This document shows, piece by piece, positions 6,021-11,662 of a stretch of DNA of 11,662 bases. The stretch is from Firmicutes bacterium UBA4996. Its GTDB lineage: Bacteria > Bacillota > Limnochordia > Darwinibacteriales > Darwinibacteriaceae. The notes under the pieces are model-generated. The model made no database searches. It saw nothing but the letters and a program-made list of their open reading frames with translations, and had not been told where the DNA came from. The first letter of the stretch is position 1. Each line of letters begins with the position of its first letter. The translations under genes were made by a program, and so were the position numbers. The stretch lies in the NCBI GenBank assembly GCA_002396805.1, contig DGYW01000021.1, positions 3,939 through 15,600 on the forward strand, given 5' to 3'.

Positions 6021-7127
6021 CTATTCTTGCGGTAGCAATCCGCGGATTCCTCTTGTTGCATCGATATACGGGGCTATTGATGCATTACTGTTGAGTACTT
6101 CAATAATCTGGGCTAAAAACCCCGACATGTCCACTTCAACAAACCACTCTGAGGCTTTGACTGCTGGCGGAATGTATGTCAAGTTAGTGGAATATACCCT
6201 CTTTATTGTACCCTCAGCGTAATGGCGCTCAAAAAGGTCAATTCCTTCCGTGAAAAAGGCAAACGTTGACGCAATATAGACGTTCTTAACGTTTCTCGTC
6301 TTAAGCCAGCGGGCAATATCAATGACCGACTGGCCCGAAGCAATCATATCATCAACGACTAAAACATCACAGCCTTCTACATTCCGGCCCAGGTATTCGT
6401 GGGAAACAATCGGGTTTTTCCCATTGACTATCGTGGAATAATCTCTTCGTTTGTAAAACAGGCCTATGTCTACACCAAGGACACTAGAGTAATAAACTGC
6501 CCTATCCATTGCACCAGTATCAGGACTAATAACGATGAGACTGTCTTTTTTTAGCGATAGCCCTTCTTCGTGCTGAATAAAGGTCTTCACAATGTCGTAC
6601 GTGGGATATAGGTTTTCAAAGGATGTCAGATTGATGGCATTTTGAACATTGGGGTCATGGGCGTCAAATGTGATGATTTCGTGAACGCCTAAGCGTTCGA
6701 GCTCTTGCAGGGCCATTGCACAGTCTGAGGATTCGCGGCCTCTGCGGCGATGTTGCCTTGATGAATACAATAGGGGCATAATCACAGTCACTTTCTTAGC
6801 CTTGCCACGAATGGCTGATATGGCTCGCTTAATGTCCTGAAAATGTTCATCGGGTCCCATATGGTTAGTAAATCCAAACATATCATAGGTAATACTGTAA
6901 TTTCCCACGTCGCAAAGGATATAAACGTCCTTTCCCCGTACCGATTCGGCCAGTTTGATTTTACCTTCACCATTGGAAAATCGGACCTCTTCGATGTCGA
7001 TTAAATAGGAGTCGTTTTCGCCCCTTGCCCTAAGTATAGCCTGGTCAACTTTCCGAGAAAGCTCCTCGCAACTCTTTAAGGCTATTAGGCCTAGGCGTCC
7101 TTCATAATGCGCCGCAACATCGTTCAT
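6021..7127 (-). CDS. Ribose-phosphate pyrophosphokinase-like protein (non-canonical Prs paralogue)
   Basis: A 368-residue cytoplasmic protein of the PRPP synthetase family, which makes PRPP from ribose 5-phosphate and ATP for nucleotide, histidine and tryptophan synthesis. Recognisable pieces in order: VIMPLLYSSRQHRRRGRES (about 115-133) in place of the usual PYFPYARQDRK-type segment, TFDAHDPNVQ (153-162) in place of DLHAxQ, VISPDTGAMDRA (199-210) matching the PDxGG region, KRRDYS (226-231), and the PRPP-binding loop VVDDMIASGQSV (257-268). The N-terminal half has an insertion, YDMFGFTNHMGPDEHFQDI (81-99), absent from classical Prs, and the protein is about 50 residues longer than the classical 315. 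It therefore belongs to the divergent second Prs type seen in some Clostridia. Genuine synthetase activity is plausible but not certain. The start ATG has AAGGGAGTG 8 nt upstream. It is monocistronic between two terminators. Confidence 0.85.
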   Translation of the reverse strand: MNDVAAHYEGRLGLIALKSCEELSRKVDQAILRARGENDSYLIDIEEVRFSNGEGKIKLAESVRGKDVYILCDVGNYSITYDMFGFTNHMGPDEHFQDIKRAISAIRGKAKKVTVIMPLLYSSRQHRRRGRESSDCAMALQELERLGVHEIITFDAHDPNVQNAINLTSFENLYPTYDIVKTFIQHEEGLSLKKDSLIVISPDTGAMDRAVYYSSVLGVDIGLFYKRRDYSTIVNGKNPIVSHEYLGRNVEGCDVLVVDDMIASGQSVIDIARWLKTRNVKNVYIASTFAFFTEGIDLFERHYAEGTIKRVYSTNLTYIPPAVKASEWFVEVDMSGFLAQIIEVLNSNASIAPYIDATRGIRGLLPQE

Positions 7128-7176
7128 ACTACCAACACTCCCTTGGAAAAACTTGTCTCAGCTTCAACTAACTCTT

Positions 7177-7190
7177 GTTACAACTGTAAC
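7177..7190. promoter_or_regulatory. Inverted repeat in the leader of the PRPP-synthase-like gene
   Basis: GTTACA and TGTAAC flank two bases (perfect 6-bp inverted repeat), about 50 nt before the start codon at 7127. It could be an operator for a dimeric repressor; no family can be named. No clear -10/-35 pair is visible around it. The 7128-7250 stretch otherwise holds only the ribosome binding site. Confidence 0.35.
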
Positions 7191-7250
7191 TTTCTCCTCT
7201 AGGTCGCTTATTCCTTTGGGAGTTTCGTCAATTTGCGCTGTTTACCTACC

Positions 7251-7292
7251 TAACAAAAACACCCAACAGAAGCCTGTTAGGTGTTTTTGTTA
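7251..7292. terminator. Bidirectional palindromic terminator after the yneA-like gene
   Basis: A long, nearly perfect stem: TAACAAAAACACC-C-AACAG (7251-7269) pairs with CTGTT-A-GGTGTTTTTGTTA (7274-7292), with one C/A mismatch and a 4-nt loop. T-rich arms on either strand would allow termination in both directions; the transcript that needs it is the minus-strand yneA-like gene ending at 7378. The 85 nt between them contain no gene I can support. Confidence 0.8.
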
Positions 7293-7377
7293 ATCGCATC
7301 TATTTCTTTGTTCTTGATTAATCCCTTCTAAGACCCGTCTCCAAGGCCACAGGATGCCGCTTTCATCAACGCTTTTG

Positions 7378-7725
7378 CTAAAGCCGTGTACCGCTAGCTA
7401 CTTGTAGAGGCTGGATATTTGTTTTCTGATATATTGACAAAACTTGTCCTGGGTAAATATCCGCCGAGCTTAATTGGTTTAGTTCTCGAATGGTACCGAC
7501 TACAACCCGAGGATCTTCATCCGGTAGCCAAGCTCGGGCTATGGACCACAACGTGTCCCCAGGCTCAACCACAACTTCGATAGACCCATAAGTGTACTCA
7601 GGCACTAGCTCAGTATCACTCTTGAAAACGATCTTAGCGCCAATGACACCGAAGCTAACCACTAACAGGATTACCAAACCAAAGGCTGAAATGGTCATCA
7701 GGACATCTTGAAGTTTGTTTTTCAT
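7378..7725 (-). CDS. yneA: YneA-like SOS cell division suppressor (membrane-anchored LysM protein)
   Basis: A 115-residue protein with a short positive N-terminus, one transmembrane helix (about 10-33) and a single LysM domain facing outwards (about 48-98, with the VEPGDTLWSIA opening and the INQ/LNQL and YPGQVL closing features in family order). The same layout is found in Bacillus YneA, the SOS-induced division inhibitor that replaces SulA in Gram-positives and is likewise divergent from lexA. The gene name rests on domain layout and position, since the sequence itself is short and variable. A strong AAGGAGGAT ribosome binding site precedes the ATG. A minus-strand promoter and two LexA boxes lie upstream, so DNA damage induction is expected. 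The C-terminal 15 residues after LysM are unstructured-looking. Confidence 0.85.
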   Translation of the reverse strand: MKNKLQDVLMTISAFGLVILLVVSFGVIGAKIVFKSDTELVPEYTYGSIEVVVEPGDTLWSIARAWLPDEDPRVVVGTIRELNQLSSADIYPGQVLSIYQKTNIQPLQVASGTRL

Positions 7726-7741
7726 AAAACATCCTCCTTGT

Positions 7742-7755
7742 AGAACAATTGTTCT
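7742..7755. promoter_or_regulatory. LexA box 1
   Basis: AGAACAATTGTTCT is a perfect palindrome with the GAAC-N4-GTTC core of Gram-positive LexA operators. It lies between the yneA-like promoter and its ribosome binding site, where bound LexA would block transcription of that gene. Confidence 0.88.
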
Positions 7756-7769
7756 GTACCGTTGATTTC

Positions 7770-7798
7770 AGTCTAATACAGAACAAATGTTTTGTCAA
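7770..7798 (-). promoter_or_regulatory. Promoter of the yneA-like gene
   Basis: On the minus strand, TTGACA (7793-7798) and TAGACT (7770-7775) are 17 bp apart. LexA box 2 fills most of the spacer, giving direct repression. The -35 is a perfect match; the -10 matches consensus at 4 of 6 positions. Confidence 0.75.
7780..7793. promoter_or_regulatory. LexA box 2
   Basis: AGAACAAATGTTTT keeps the GAAC-N4-GTT core with one changed outer base. It overlaps the -35/-10 spacer of the yneA-like promoter and lies 25 nt upstream of the lexA -35. Confidence 0.78.
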
Positions 7799-7806
7799 GG
7801 GTTTTT

Positions 7807-7820
7807 AGAACATTCGTTTG
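7807..7820. promoter_or_regulatory. LexA box 3
   Basis: AGAACATTCGTTTG has the GAAC-N4-GTT core and overlaps the first bases of the lexA -35 (7818-7823), as expected for autorepression of lexA. Confidence 0.75.
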
Positions 7821-7846
7821 ACCCCCTGGGATTTTCTTGCTATAAT
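7818..7846 (+). promoter_or_regulatory. lexA promoter
   Basis: TTGACC (7818-7823) and TATAAT (7841-7846) have an ideal 17-bp spacer. The predicted start near 7853 leaves a leader of about 40 nt before the lexA TTG start. Confidence 0.88.
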
Positions 7847-7891
7847 AGAGCCAAACAAGCGCGAATCTTATTCCCGTGGGAGGTCATCATC

Positions 7892-8503
7892 TTGAGGAAA
7901 ATATCCGAGCGTCAACAACAGATCTTGGATTTTATTAAGAGCGAAGTTGATAGCAAGGGCTATCCCCCATCAGTGAGAGAAATTGGGGATGCGGTTGGAC
8001 TGCAATCTAGCTCCACCGTGCACGGCCATTTACGTAAGCTAGAAGAGTTAGAATATATTAGGCGTGACCCTAGTAAACCGCGAGCTATCGAGATTTTAGG
8101 AGGCGAAAGCTCCCCCAAGGTTAGAGCACTTACTGTCCCAGTCTTAGGACGAGTTACTGCTGGAGAGCCCATATTGGCAGTGGAAAATATCGAAGAGTAC
8201 TACCCTATTCCGAAAGACTTCGTAGATCATGAAGATGTCTTCATCTTGCGAATCAAAGGCGAAAGTATGATTGAAGCAGGTATCCTCGATGGGGACTACG
8301 TCTTAGTGGAAAGCCAAGAAACGGCAAGCAATGGTGAAATCGTAGTGGCCTTAGTGGGGGAAGAAGAAGCCACAGTCAAGCGCTTTTTCCATGAGGGAAC
8401 TTATATTCGTCTCCAGCCAGAAAACTCCACTATGGAACCTATTTTAGTGGATGATGTCCTTATTCTAGGTAAAGTAATTGGGGTATTTAGAAGGATTCGC
8501 TAG
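7892..8503 (+). CDS. lexA: LexA repressor, SOS regulator
   Basis: A 203-residue transcriptional repressor and self-cleaving S24 peptidase. The N-terminal winged helix (1-68) has the recognition segment PPSVREIGDAVGL...SSSTVHGHL. The C-terminal domain has the Ala90-Gly91 cleavage bond in GRVTAGEP, the nucleophile Ser125 in KGESM and the general base Lys163 in ATVKRFF, all present, so RecA-stimulated self-cleavage should work. The start is TTG at 7892: a GGGAGG ribosome binding site (7878-7883) is 8 nt upstream and the protein then begins MRKISERQQQI like other LexA proteins. The same frame is open further upstream to 7787, but that would begin before the promoter. Three LexA boxes upstream indicate autoregulation shared with the divergent yneA-like gene. 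Confidence 0.97.
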   Translation: MRKISERQQQILDFIKSEVDSKGYPPSVREIGDAVGLQSSSTVHGHLRKLEELEYIRRDPSKPRAIEILGGESSPKVRALTVPVLGRVTAGEPILAVENIEEYYPIPKDFVDHEDVFILRIKGESMIEAGILDGDYVLVESQETASNGEIVVALVGEEEATVKRFFHEGTYIRLQPENSTMEPILVDDVLILGKVIGVFRRIR

Positions 8504-8511
8504 CCATCAAA

Positions 8512-8544
8512 AAGCGACGAGCATTTTATCAATGCCCGTCGCTT
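8512..8544. terminator. Bidirectional terminator between lexA and the small-gene operon
   Basis: AAGCGACG (8512-8519) pairs with CGTCGCTT (8537-8544), extended by GCATT/AATGC after a single A/C mismatch, with a 5-nt loop. The minus-strand U-tract is better (five Ts) than the plus-strand one. It serves both the convergent lexA and the minus-strand 114-aa gene, whose stop codon (8529-8531) lies in the loop. Confidence 0.82.
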
Positions 8545-8873
8545 TCTTCATATTCGGCAGCCGTAATCAGTTTGCCATTCTTAATCTGACTACCCACCAC
8601 ATTGTATTTAACATCAAAATCTACGACCGCGTCAATTCGTTGATAGCAGTGCGAGCCCACGATCGTCTTCTGCACGAACATAACCCCTGGCCCTAAATCT
8701 GCATCAGGTCCCTCCCTTTTTTGAATCTCACTCGTTGTTCTTAATCTCACCGCGATTTTCTCGCCGCAGCTGTTACATTGCAGATAGATCCAGACCCCGT
8801 GAGCCCCATCCTTAGTGGTGTAGCCCTTTTCTGCTTGGGGTTTACCTCGAAAGAGATTTGCCAAGAAACCCAT
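8529..8873 (-). CDS. Conserved hypothetical protein with CxxC and HC pairs
   Basis: A 114-residue protein of unknown function, not assigned to a named family. It starts with a short amphipathic or hydrophobic stretch (MGFLANLFRG), then two or three strands that carry a CNSCGEK knuckle (C33, C36) and, 40 residues on, a SHCYQR segment (H75, C76). These four residues could bind zinc in a small beta-rich zinc-ribbon-like fold; this is inference. The rest (VVDFDVKYNVV, GGKLIT-like end) is strand-rich. Proteins with this MGF-start and CNxCGE layout are, as far as I recall, found as small hypotheticals in other Clostridia. The GGAGG ribosome binding site is 7 nt before the ATG. It is the last gene of a three-gene minus-strand unit, 27 nt after the 108-aa gene. 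Confidence 0.8.
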   Translation of the reverse strand: MGFLANLFRGKPQAEKGYTTKDGAHGVWIYLQCNSCGEKIAVRLRTTSEIQKREGPDADLGPGVMFVQKTIVGSHCYQRIDAVVDFDVKYNVVGSQIKNGKLITAAEYEESDGH

Positions 8874-8900
8874 CTTTTCGCCTCCAACCCAAATTCAATT

Positions 8901-9227
8901 CTATGCATGTATTTGGGCAGTAGAGGCGCATTTTCCTGCCACAAAGAGAAAAAACACCTCCAGGGCTTCCTTTTCCCCACTTTTTTCTATGCTAGTAACA
9001 AAAAGAGGTAAATCATCATACCTTGCTGTGGCCAGCAGGTAAGTAGGATTCACCCCGTGTTCTAGAACCATCGATTGGAGCCACTTGTAGACCCCATAGC
9101 GAGCGACAGCGTATTTTTTCCAATATGCCCCATTGGCTAAGTAGTCGCTGAACAGCACATCTTGCTGCGCAAGACAAAGACAACGTTTCAAGGCGCGTAA
9201 AACATCCACTTGGGCTAGAGCAACCAT
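8901..9227 (-). CDS. Hypothetical protein, 108 aa, helical
   Basis: I do not recognise this protein. It appears mostly alpha-helical, rich in L, A and aromatic residues (Y and W around 29-50: YLANGAYWKKYAVARYG), with two cysteines near residues 16-18 and one near 100. No signal peptide or clear membrane helix is present, although the FFLFVAGK stretch near 91-98 is hydrophobic. An AAAGGAG ribosome binding site lies about 9 nt upstream of the ATG. It begins 15 nt after the stop of the 53-aa gene and ends 27 nt before the 114-aa gene; tight spacing and individual ribosome binding sites support it as a real gene. Confidence 0.65.
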   Translation of the reverse strand: MVALAQVDVLRALKRCLCLAQQDVLFSDYLANGAYWKKYAVARYGVYKWLQSMVLEHGVNPTYLLATARYDDLPLFVTSIEKSGEKEALEVFFLFVAGKCASTAQIHA

Positions 9228-9242
9228 CTACTCGTTCTCCTT

Positions 9243-9404
9243 TCACCCTTGTTTCAAATCTGGGCGCGCTTCCGCACCCACCTTGATATAGATATAACTA
9301 ACTTGGCCATCCACCTCAATTTCGTAGAAATCGCACATATGGTCCCCTTTAGGCAATGAGCCGATATAATGGGCTCTGTCGGTGAACTCTAATCGGTTTG
9401 GCAT
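9243..9404 (-). CDS. Small hypothetical protein, 53 aa
   Basis: A short gene that length-filtered gene finding would miss. It encodes 53 residues starting MPNRLEFTDRAHYIG and ending PDLKQG, with a central DFYEIEVDGQVSYIYIKVG segment that looks like two or three beta strands. The ATG at 9404 has a GAGAGGGG ribosome binding site about 7 nt upstream. Its stop codon is 15 nt from the start of the 108-aa gene, whose ribosome binding site follows directly, suggesting translational linkage. It is unrecognised and has no hydrophobic segment. The 9405-9468 stretch before it holds no convincing promoter, only AT-rich candidates. Confidence 0.65.
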   Translation of the reverse strand: MPNRLEFTDRAHYIGSLPKGDHMCDFYEIEVDGQVSYIYIKVGAEARPDLKQG

Positions 9405-9468
9405 GACTAAGCCCCTCTCCCTTTATTATCTACTATTCCTAGTATCGCACTTAGGTGAAGGGTCTATA

Positions 9469-9495
9469 CAAAAAAGTGGGGCTAATTGGCCCCAC
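9469..9495 (-). terminator. Terminator of the mgtC-surE unit
   Basis: A perfect 7-bp stem (GTGGGGC at 9476-9482, GCCCCAC at 9489-9495) with a 6-nt loop is followed on the minus strand by a run of Ts (9470-9475 read in reverse). It lies 16 nt past the surE stop. Confidence 0.9.
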
Positions 9496-9510
9496 CTGAT
9501 GTATAAAAGA

Positions 9511-10269
9511 CTATTGCTCTCCAAAAGCTCCCGTTAGTCGCGGAATCTCGTCGTGAAATGTTAAGTCGAACTGGAGTGGTGTAACCGAAACATAACCTTG
9601 TTCTACTGCGACTACATCCACATCAAGCTCCTGAGAGGTCAGGGATGCTGGACGCCCCCCCATCCAATAGTAGCTTCCACCCCGTGGGTCTATTCGCTTC
9701 TCTAGGACCCCTTCATAATGACGAACTCCTTGGCGCGTGATACGTACACCCTTAATCTGGTCCACGGGAAGAGCAGGAATGTTAATATTCAAAATGCCAC
9801 CTTTGGGAATTAAGTCCAATCGCTGCACCAATCCTGGTCGTTTAAACAGAACCTCCCGAACGAAATGGGCAGCTGTGGGCATAAATTCGTCTGATCCGCA
9901 AAGGGAAAAGGCTACGGCAGGGACACCAAGCATAACAGCCTCTAGCGCAGCAGCCACCGTTCCCGAATACAACACATCAGTGCCGAGGTTGGCTCCACTA
10001 TTGATCCCCGCTAACACTAGATCAGGCTGTAACTTTAGCCCTTGGAGTCCCATCTTGACACAATCAGCCGGGGTTCCATCTAACATATAGCCCCGATTCA
10101 CCTCCAACAGACGCAGAGGTTGGTGGACCGTAATGGCTTGGCTCATGCCGCTACGCTCTTGATGGGGCGCAATTACGATCACCTCTCCTCGCCCTTGCAC
10201 GCTATCGATTAAAGTGTCCATGCCGGGGGCATGGATACCATCATCATTCACTAATAAAAATCGCATCAT
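9511..10269 (-). CDS. surE: 5'-nucleotidase SurE
   Basis: A 252-residue metal-dependent nucleoside 5'-monophosphate phosphatase of the SurE family, cytoplasmic. Signature pieces: LLVNDDG (metal ligands D9, D10), APHQERSGMS (S40), GTPADCV (65-71), and AGINSGANLG (N90) followed by YSGTVAAALEA. All four metal ligands are present. I start at ATG 10269 (MMRFLLVNDDG), with a weak GGATG ribosome binding site; the frame stays open to 10299, but that would add ten residues not seen in the family. The start lies 13 nt after the mgtC stop, so the two genes are probably co-transcribed. In many bacteria SurE sits near stress or stationary-phase genes, but here the link is to mgtC. It is followed by a strong terminator. 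Confidence 0.95.
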   Translation of the reverse strand: MMRFLLVNDDGIHAPGMDTLIDSVQGRGEVIVIAPHQERSGMSQAITVHQPLRLLEVNRGYMLDGTPADCVKMGLQGLKLQPDLVLAGINSGANLGTDVLYSGTVAAALEAVMLGVPAVAFSLCGSDEFMPTAAHFVREVLFKRPGLVQRLDLIPKGGILNINIPALPVDQIKGVRITRQGVRHYEGVLEKRIDPRGGSYYWMGGRPASLTSQELDVDVVAVEQGYVSVTPLQFDLTFHDEIPRLTGAFGEQ

Positions 10270-10282
10270 GTCACATCCGATT

Positions 10283-10945
10283 CTACTTATAACTACCACG
10301 TTTCACACCGGGAGTGGACACGAGATCCTCAATCAAACGCACCCTGCTGACCTTTGGTGACAGTTCTACCTCCAAGTTCAGCTTAGCTTCCCCTGTATCT
10401 TCTGCAGATAATTCCACATTAAACACATTAACATCGTGCTTCGCTAAAACCGCAAAAACGCGAGCTAGTTGCCCAGGCGTATCTTGAATAATCAATGTCA
10501 GGATTTCGTGTTTGCTACTGAGATAATTCCACTCTAATTGGTTCAGGAGCACAAGGGTCAAGACCACTAAAAAGGTTGCCAAAATAGCAGCAAAATAAAA
10601 ACCAGAACCTACTGTAAGTCCAATACCAGCTACAGTCCAAAGGCTAGCCGCGGTCGTTAAACCACGAATGTTTGCCCCTTCGCGCATAATCGTGCCGGCT
10701 CCTAAAAACCCAATGCCGCTGACTACTTGGGCCGCAATACGCCCTGGATCATAACGTCCAATCATAAACTCCGAAAAAGCATAGGCCGAGACAATCATTA
10801 ATAAAGCCGAGCCAATACTGACCAAAATATGAGTTCGAAAACCTGCGGGTCGTCCCATGCTTTCCCGCTCTAGTCCAATGAGTCCACCCAAGACTAGAGC
10901 TAGAGTCAGCCTAATGGCAATTTCAATGTTAGTAATGTACAACAA
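10283..10945 (-). CDS. MgtC/SapB family membrane protein with C-terminal ACT-like domain
   Basis: A 220-residue protein. The first about 145 residues form four or five transmembrane helices with the MgtC/SapB marks GGLIGLERE near the start, RPAGFRTHILVSIGSALLM (33-51), and GIGFLGAGTIMREG followed by GLTTAASLW. The rest (about 148-218: LTLIIQDTPGQLARVFAVLA... ) resembles an ACT regulatory domain, which is often present in this family. MgtC proteins are linked to magnesium limitation and virulence in Salmonella; the transport function is unproven, and no Mg riboswitch is visible here. The start is TTG at 10945, or the adjacent TTG at 10942; both follow a GGGGGAG ribosome binding site, and 10942 has the better spacing. 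surE follows after 13 nt. Confidence 0.93.
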   Translation of the reverse strand: MLYITNIEIAIRLTLALVLGGLIGLERESMGRPAGFRTHILVSIGSALLMIVSAYAFSEFMIGRYDPGRIAAQVVSGIGFLGAGTIMREGANIRGLTTAASLWTVAGIGLTVGSGFYFAAILATFLVVLTLVLLNQLEWNYLSSKHEILTLIIQDTPGQLARVFAVLAKHDVNVFNVELSAEDTGEAKLNLEVELSPKVSRVRLIEDLVSTPGVKRGSYK

Positions 10946-11008
10946 CTTCTCCCCCTAGCGCCGTAATTTGTTCAGGTTATTCGCCATTAAAGGGGCTAGT
11001 CCTCTAAT

Positions 11009-11037
11009 GATCTATTGTTTAATTAATCACAACTCAA
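11009..11037 (-). promoter_or_regulatory. Candidate promoter of the mgtC-surE unit
   Basis: On the minus strand, TTGAGT (11032-11037) and TAGATC (11009-11014) are 17 bp apart in an AT-rich intergenic stretch. The -10 is weak (3 of 6). No terminator is visible between here and the preceding gene, so read-through from the methionine gamma-lyase-like gene is an alternative. Confidence 0.3.
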
Positions 11038-11041
11038 AATA

Positions 11042-11662
11042 TCAAAGTACTCCCATCTCTCGCAGGGCGTAATTTAGACCAATTTCCACATGCTGTCTCG
11101 ACATTCCACCTTGGAGATAGCCAATATATGGCTCACGCAAAGGACCATCAGCGCTAAGCTCAATTGATGAGCCTTGAATAAAGGTGCCTCCAGCCATGAT
11201 TACTTCATCGACGTAACCAGGCATGGGACTGGGTATTGGCTGATAATGGGCATCAATTGGTGCAGCCTTTTGAATTCCATTGCAGAAGCTTAGGAGTTCT
11301 TCCTTGGAGCGAAACTGAATAGCTTGTACAATGTCTGTACGCGACTCCTCCGCAAGGGGGGCCACCTTAAAGCCTAGGTTTGTAAACGATTGGGCAGCCA
11401 AAATTGCCCCATACACTGCCTCTCCCACCACATGAGGTGCCAAGAATAGGCCATGCATTAATTGACGGGTAAGTCCAAAGGTGGGGCCGATCTTGTCGCC
11501 CAAACTAGGGGCAGTCAAGATCTCTGCGCAAAGCTCGACCAGATCCGCTCGGCCACAAATATAACCACCACTAACGGCAAGAGTTCCACCAGGATTCTTG
11601 ATTAAAGACCCGGCGATCAAATCGGCTCCTGCCTCTAAGGGTTCATAGAATTCTACAAATTC
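11042..11662 (-). CDS. Methionine gamma-lyase-family (aluminium resistance type) PLP enzyme, C-terminal part
   Basis: The last 206 codons of a gene whose 5' half lies outside the window; the frame stays open to the edge. The sequence EPLEAGADLIAGSLIKNPGG near the edge matches the PLP-binding region of this fold-type I family (PF06838), with the internal-aldimine lysine expected in SLIKNPGG (codon at about 11597-11599). Later marks are SGGYICGR, GPTFGLTRQLMHGLFLAPHVVGEA, a YQPIPSPMPGYVDEVIMAGGTF segment and the terminal EPYIGYLQGGMSRQHVEIGLNYAL. Full-length members are about 410-430 residues. They are annotated either as aluminium resistance protein or as methionine gamma-lyase family; the true substrate is uncertain. 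In Firmicutes this gene is often near hfq and lexA, which fits the nearby lexA. It lies 97 nt upstream of mgtC. Confidence 0.92.
   Translation of the reverse strand, partial: EFVEFYEPLEAGADLIAGSLIKNPGGTLAVSGGYICGRADLVELCAEILTAPSLGDKIGPTFGLTRQLMHGLFLAPHVVGEAVYGAILAAQSFTNLGFKVAPLAEESRTDIVQAIQFRSKEELLSFCNGIQKAAPIDAHYQPIPSPMPGYVDEVIMAGGTFIQGSSIELSADGPLREPYIGYLQGGMSRQHVEIGLNYALREMGVL

Noticed and set aside
5755..6094. Plus-strand open frames over the end of the peptidase gene and the intergenic region
   Set aside because: They cross two terminator hairpins, lack ribosome binding sites and have low-complexity, non-protein-like translations.
7290..7397. Short minus-strand open frame after the yneA-like gene with a protein-like ILWPWRRVLEGI stretch
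   Set aside because: No start codon or ribosome binding site, and it ends in the terminator stem; I could not exclude a decayed gene remnant but have no support for it.
7787..7891. Upstream extension of the lexA reading frame
   Set aside because: It would start before the lexA promoter and pass through LexA box 3; the TTG at 7892 has a proper ribosome binding site and gives the standard LexA N-terminus.
9737..10090. Plus-strand open frame opposite surE
   Set aside because: Lies wholly antisense to a conserved enzyme gene with intact motifs; no ribosome binding site and biased composition typical of a shadow frame.

Overview
The window looks like a chromosomal segment of a Gram-positive, low-to-mid GC Bacillota (Clostridia-like) genome. 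The evidence is a tRNA-sensing T-box leader, strong AGGAGG-type ribosome binding sites with several TTG starts, a lexA gene divergent from a yneA-like LysM gene with GAAC-N4-GTTC operators, and a Firmicutes-type methionine gamma-lyase-family protein. There is no sign of a mobile element, CRISPR array, rRNA or tRNA. The exact genus cannot be read from the sequence.

Left part (1-2532): after a terminator for an upstream gene comes a plus-strand Nudix (MutT-type) hydrolase. Its 3' end overlaps the 3' end of a convergent minus-strand degV-family gene by 60 nt. An MFS transporter lies upstream of degV in the same operon.

Centre (2580-5920): this is the most unusual part. A complete tryptophan-specific T-box leader (UGG specifier, intact antiterminator and terminator, near-consensus promoter) sits on the plus strand. 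The next plus-strand gene, trpS, begins about 880 nt later. A minus-strand HAD-IIA (NagD-like) phosphatase gene fills the gap, and its stop codon lies in the U-tract of the T-box terminator. If the T-box still controls trpS, the antiterminated transcript must cross the whole phosphatase gene in antisense. Minus-strand transcription from the phosphatase gene towards the MFS gene would in turn be antisense to the T-box. trpS is followed closely by a putative HExxH zinc peptidase of unknown role and then a large terminator.

Middle right (5980-8546): a minus-strand, non-canonical ribose-phosphate pyrophosphokinase-like gene is bracketed by two similar palindromic terminators. Then comes the SOS control locus, with yneA-like (minus) and lexA (plus) sharing a 166-nt intergenic region that carries three LexA boxes and divergent promoters.

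Right part (8512-11662), all minus strand: an apparent operon of three small unknown genes (53, 108 and 114 aa) that ends at a hairpin shared with lexA; a mgtC/sapB-family membrane gene with a C-terminal ACT-like domain, closely followed by surE and a strong terminator; and the C-terminal half of a PLP-dependent methionine gamma-lyase-family protein that runs off the window edge.
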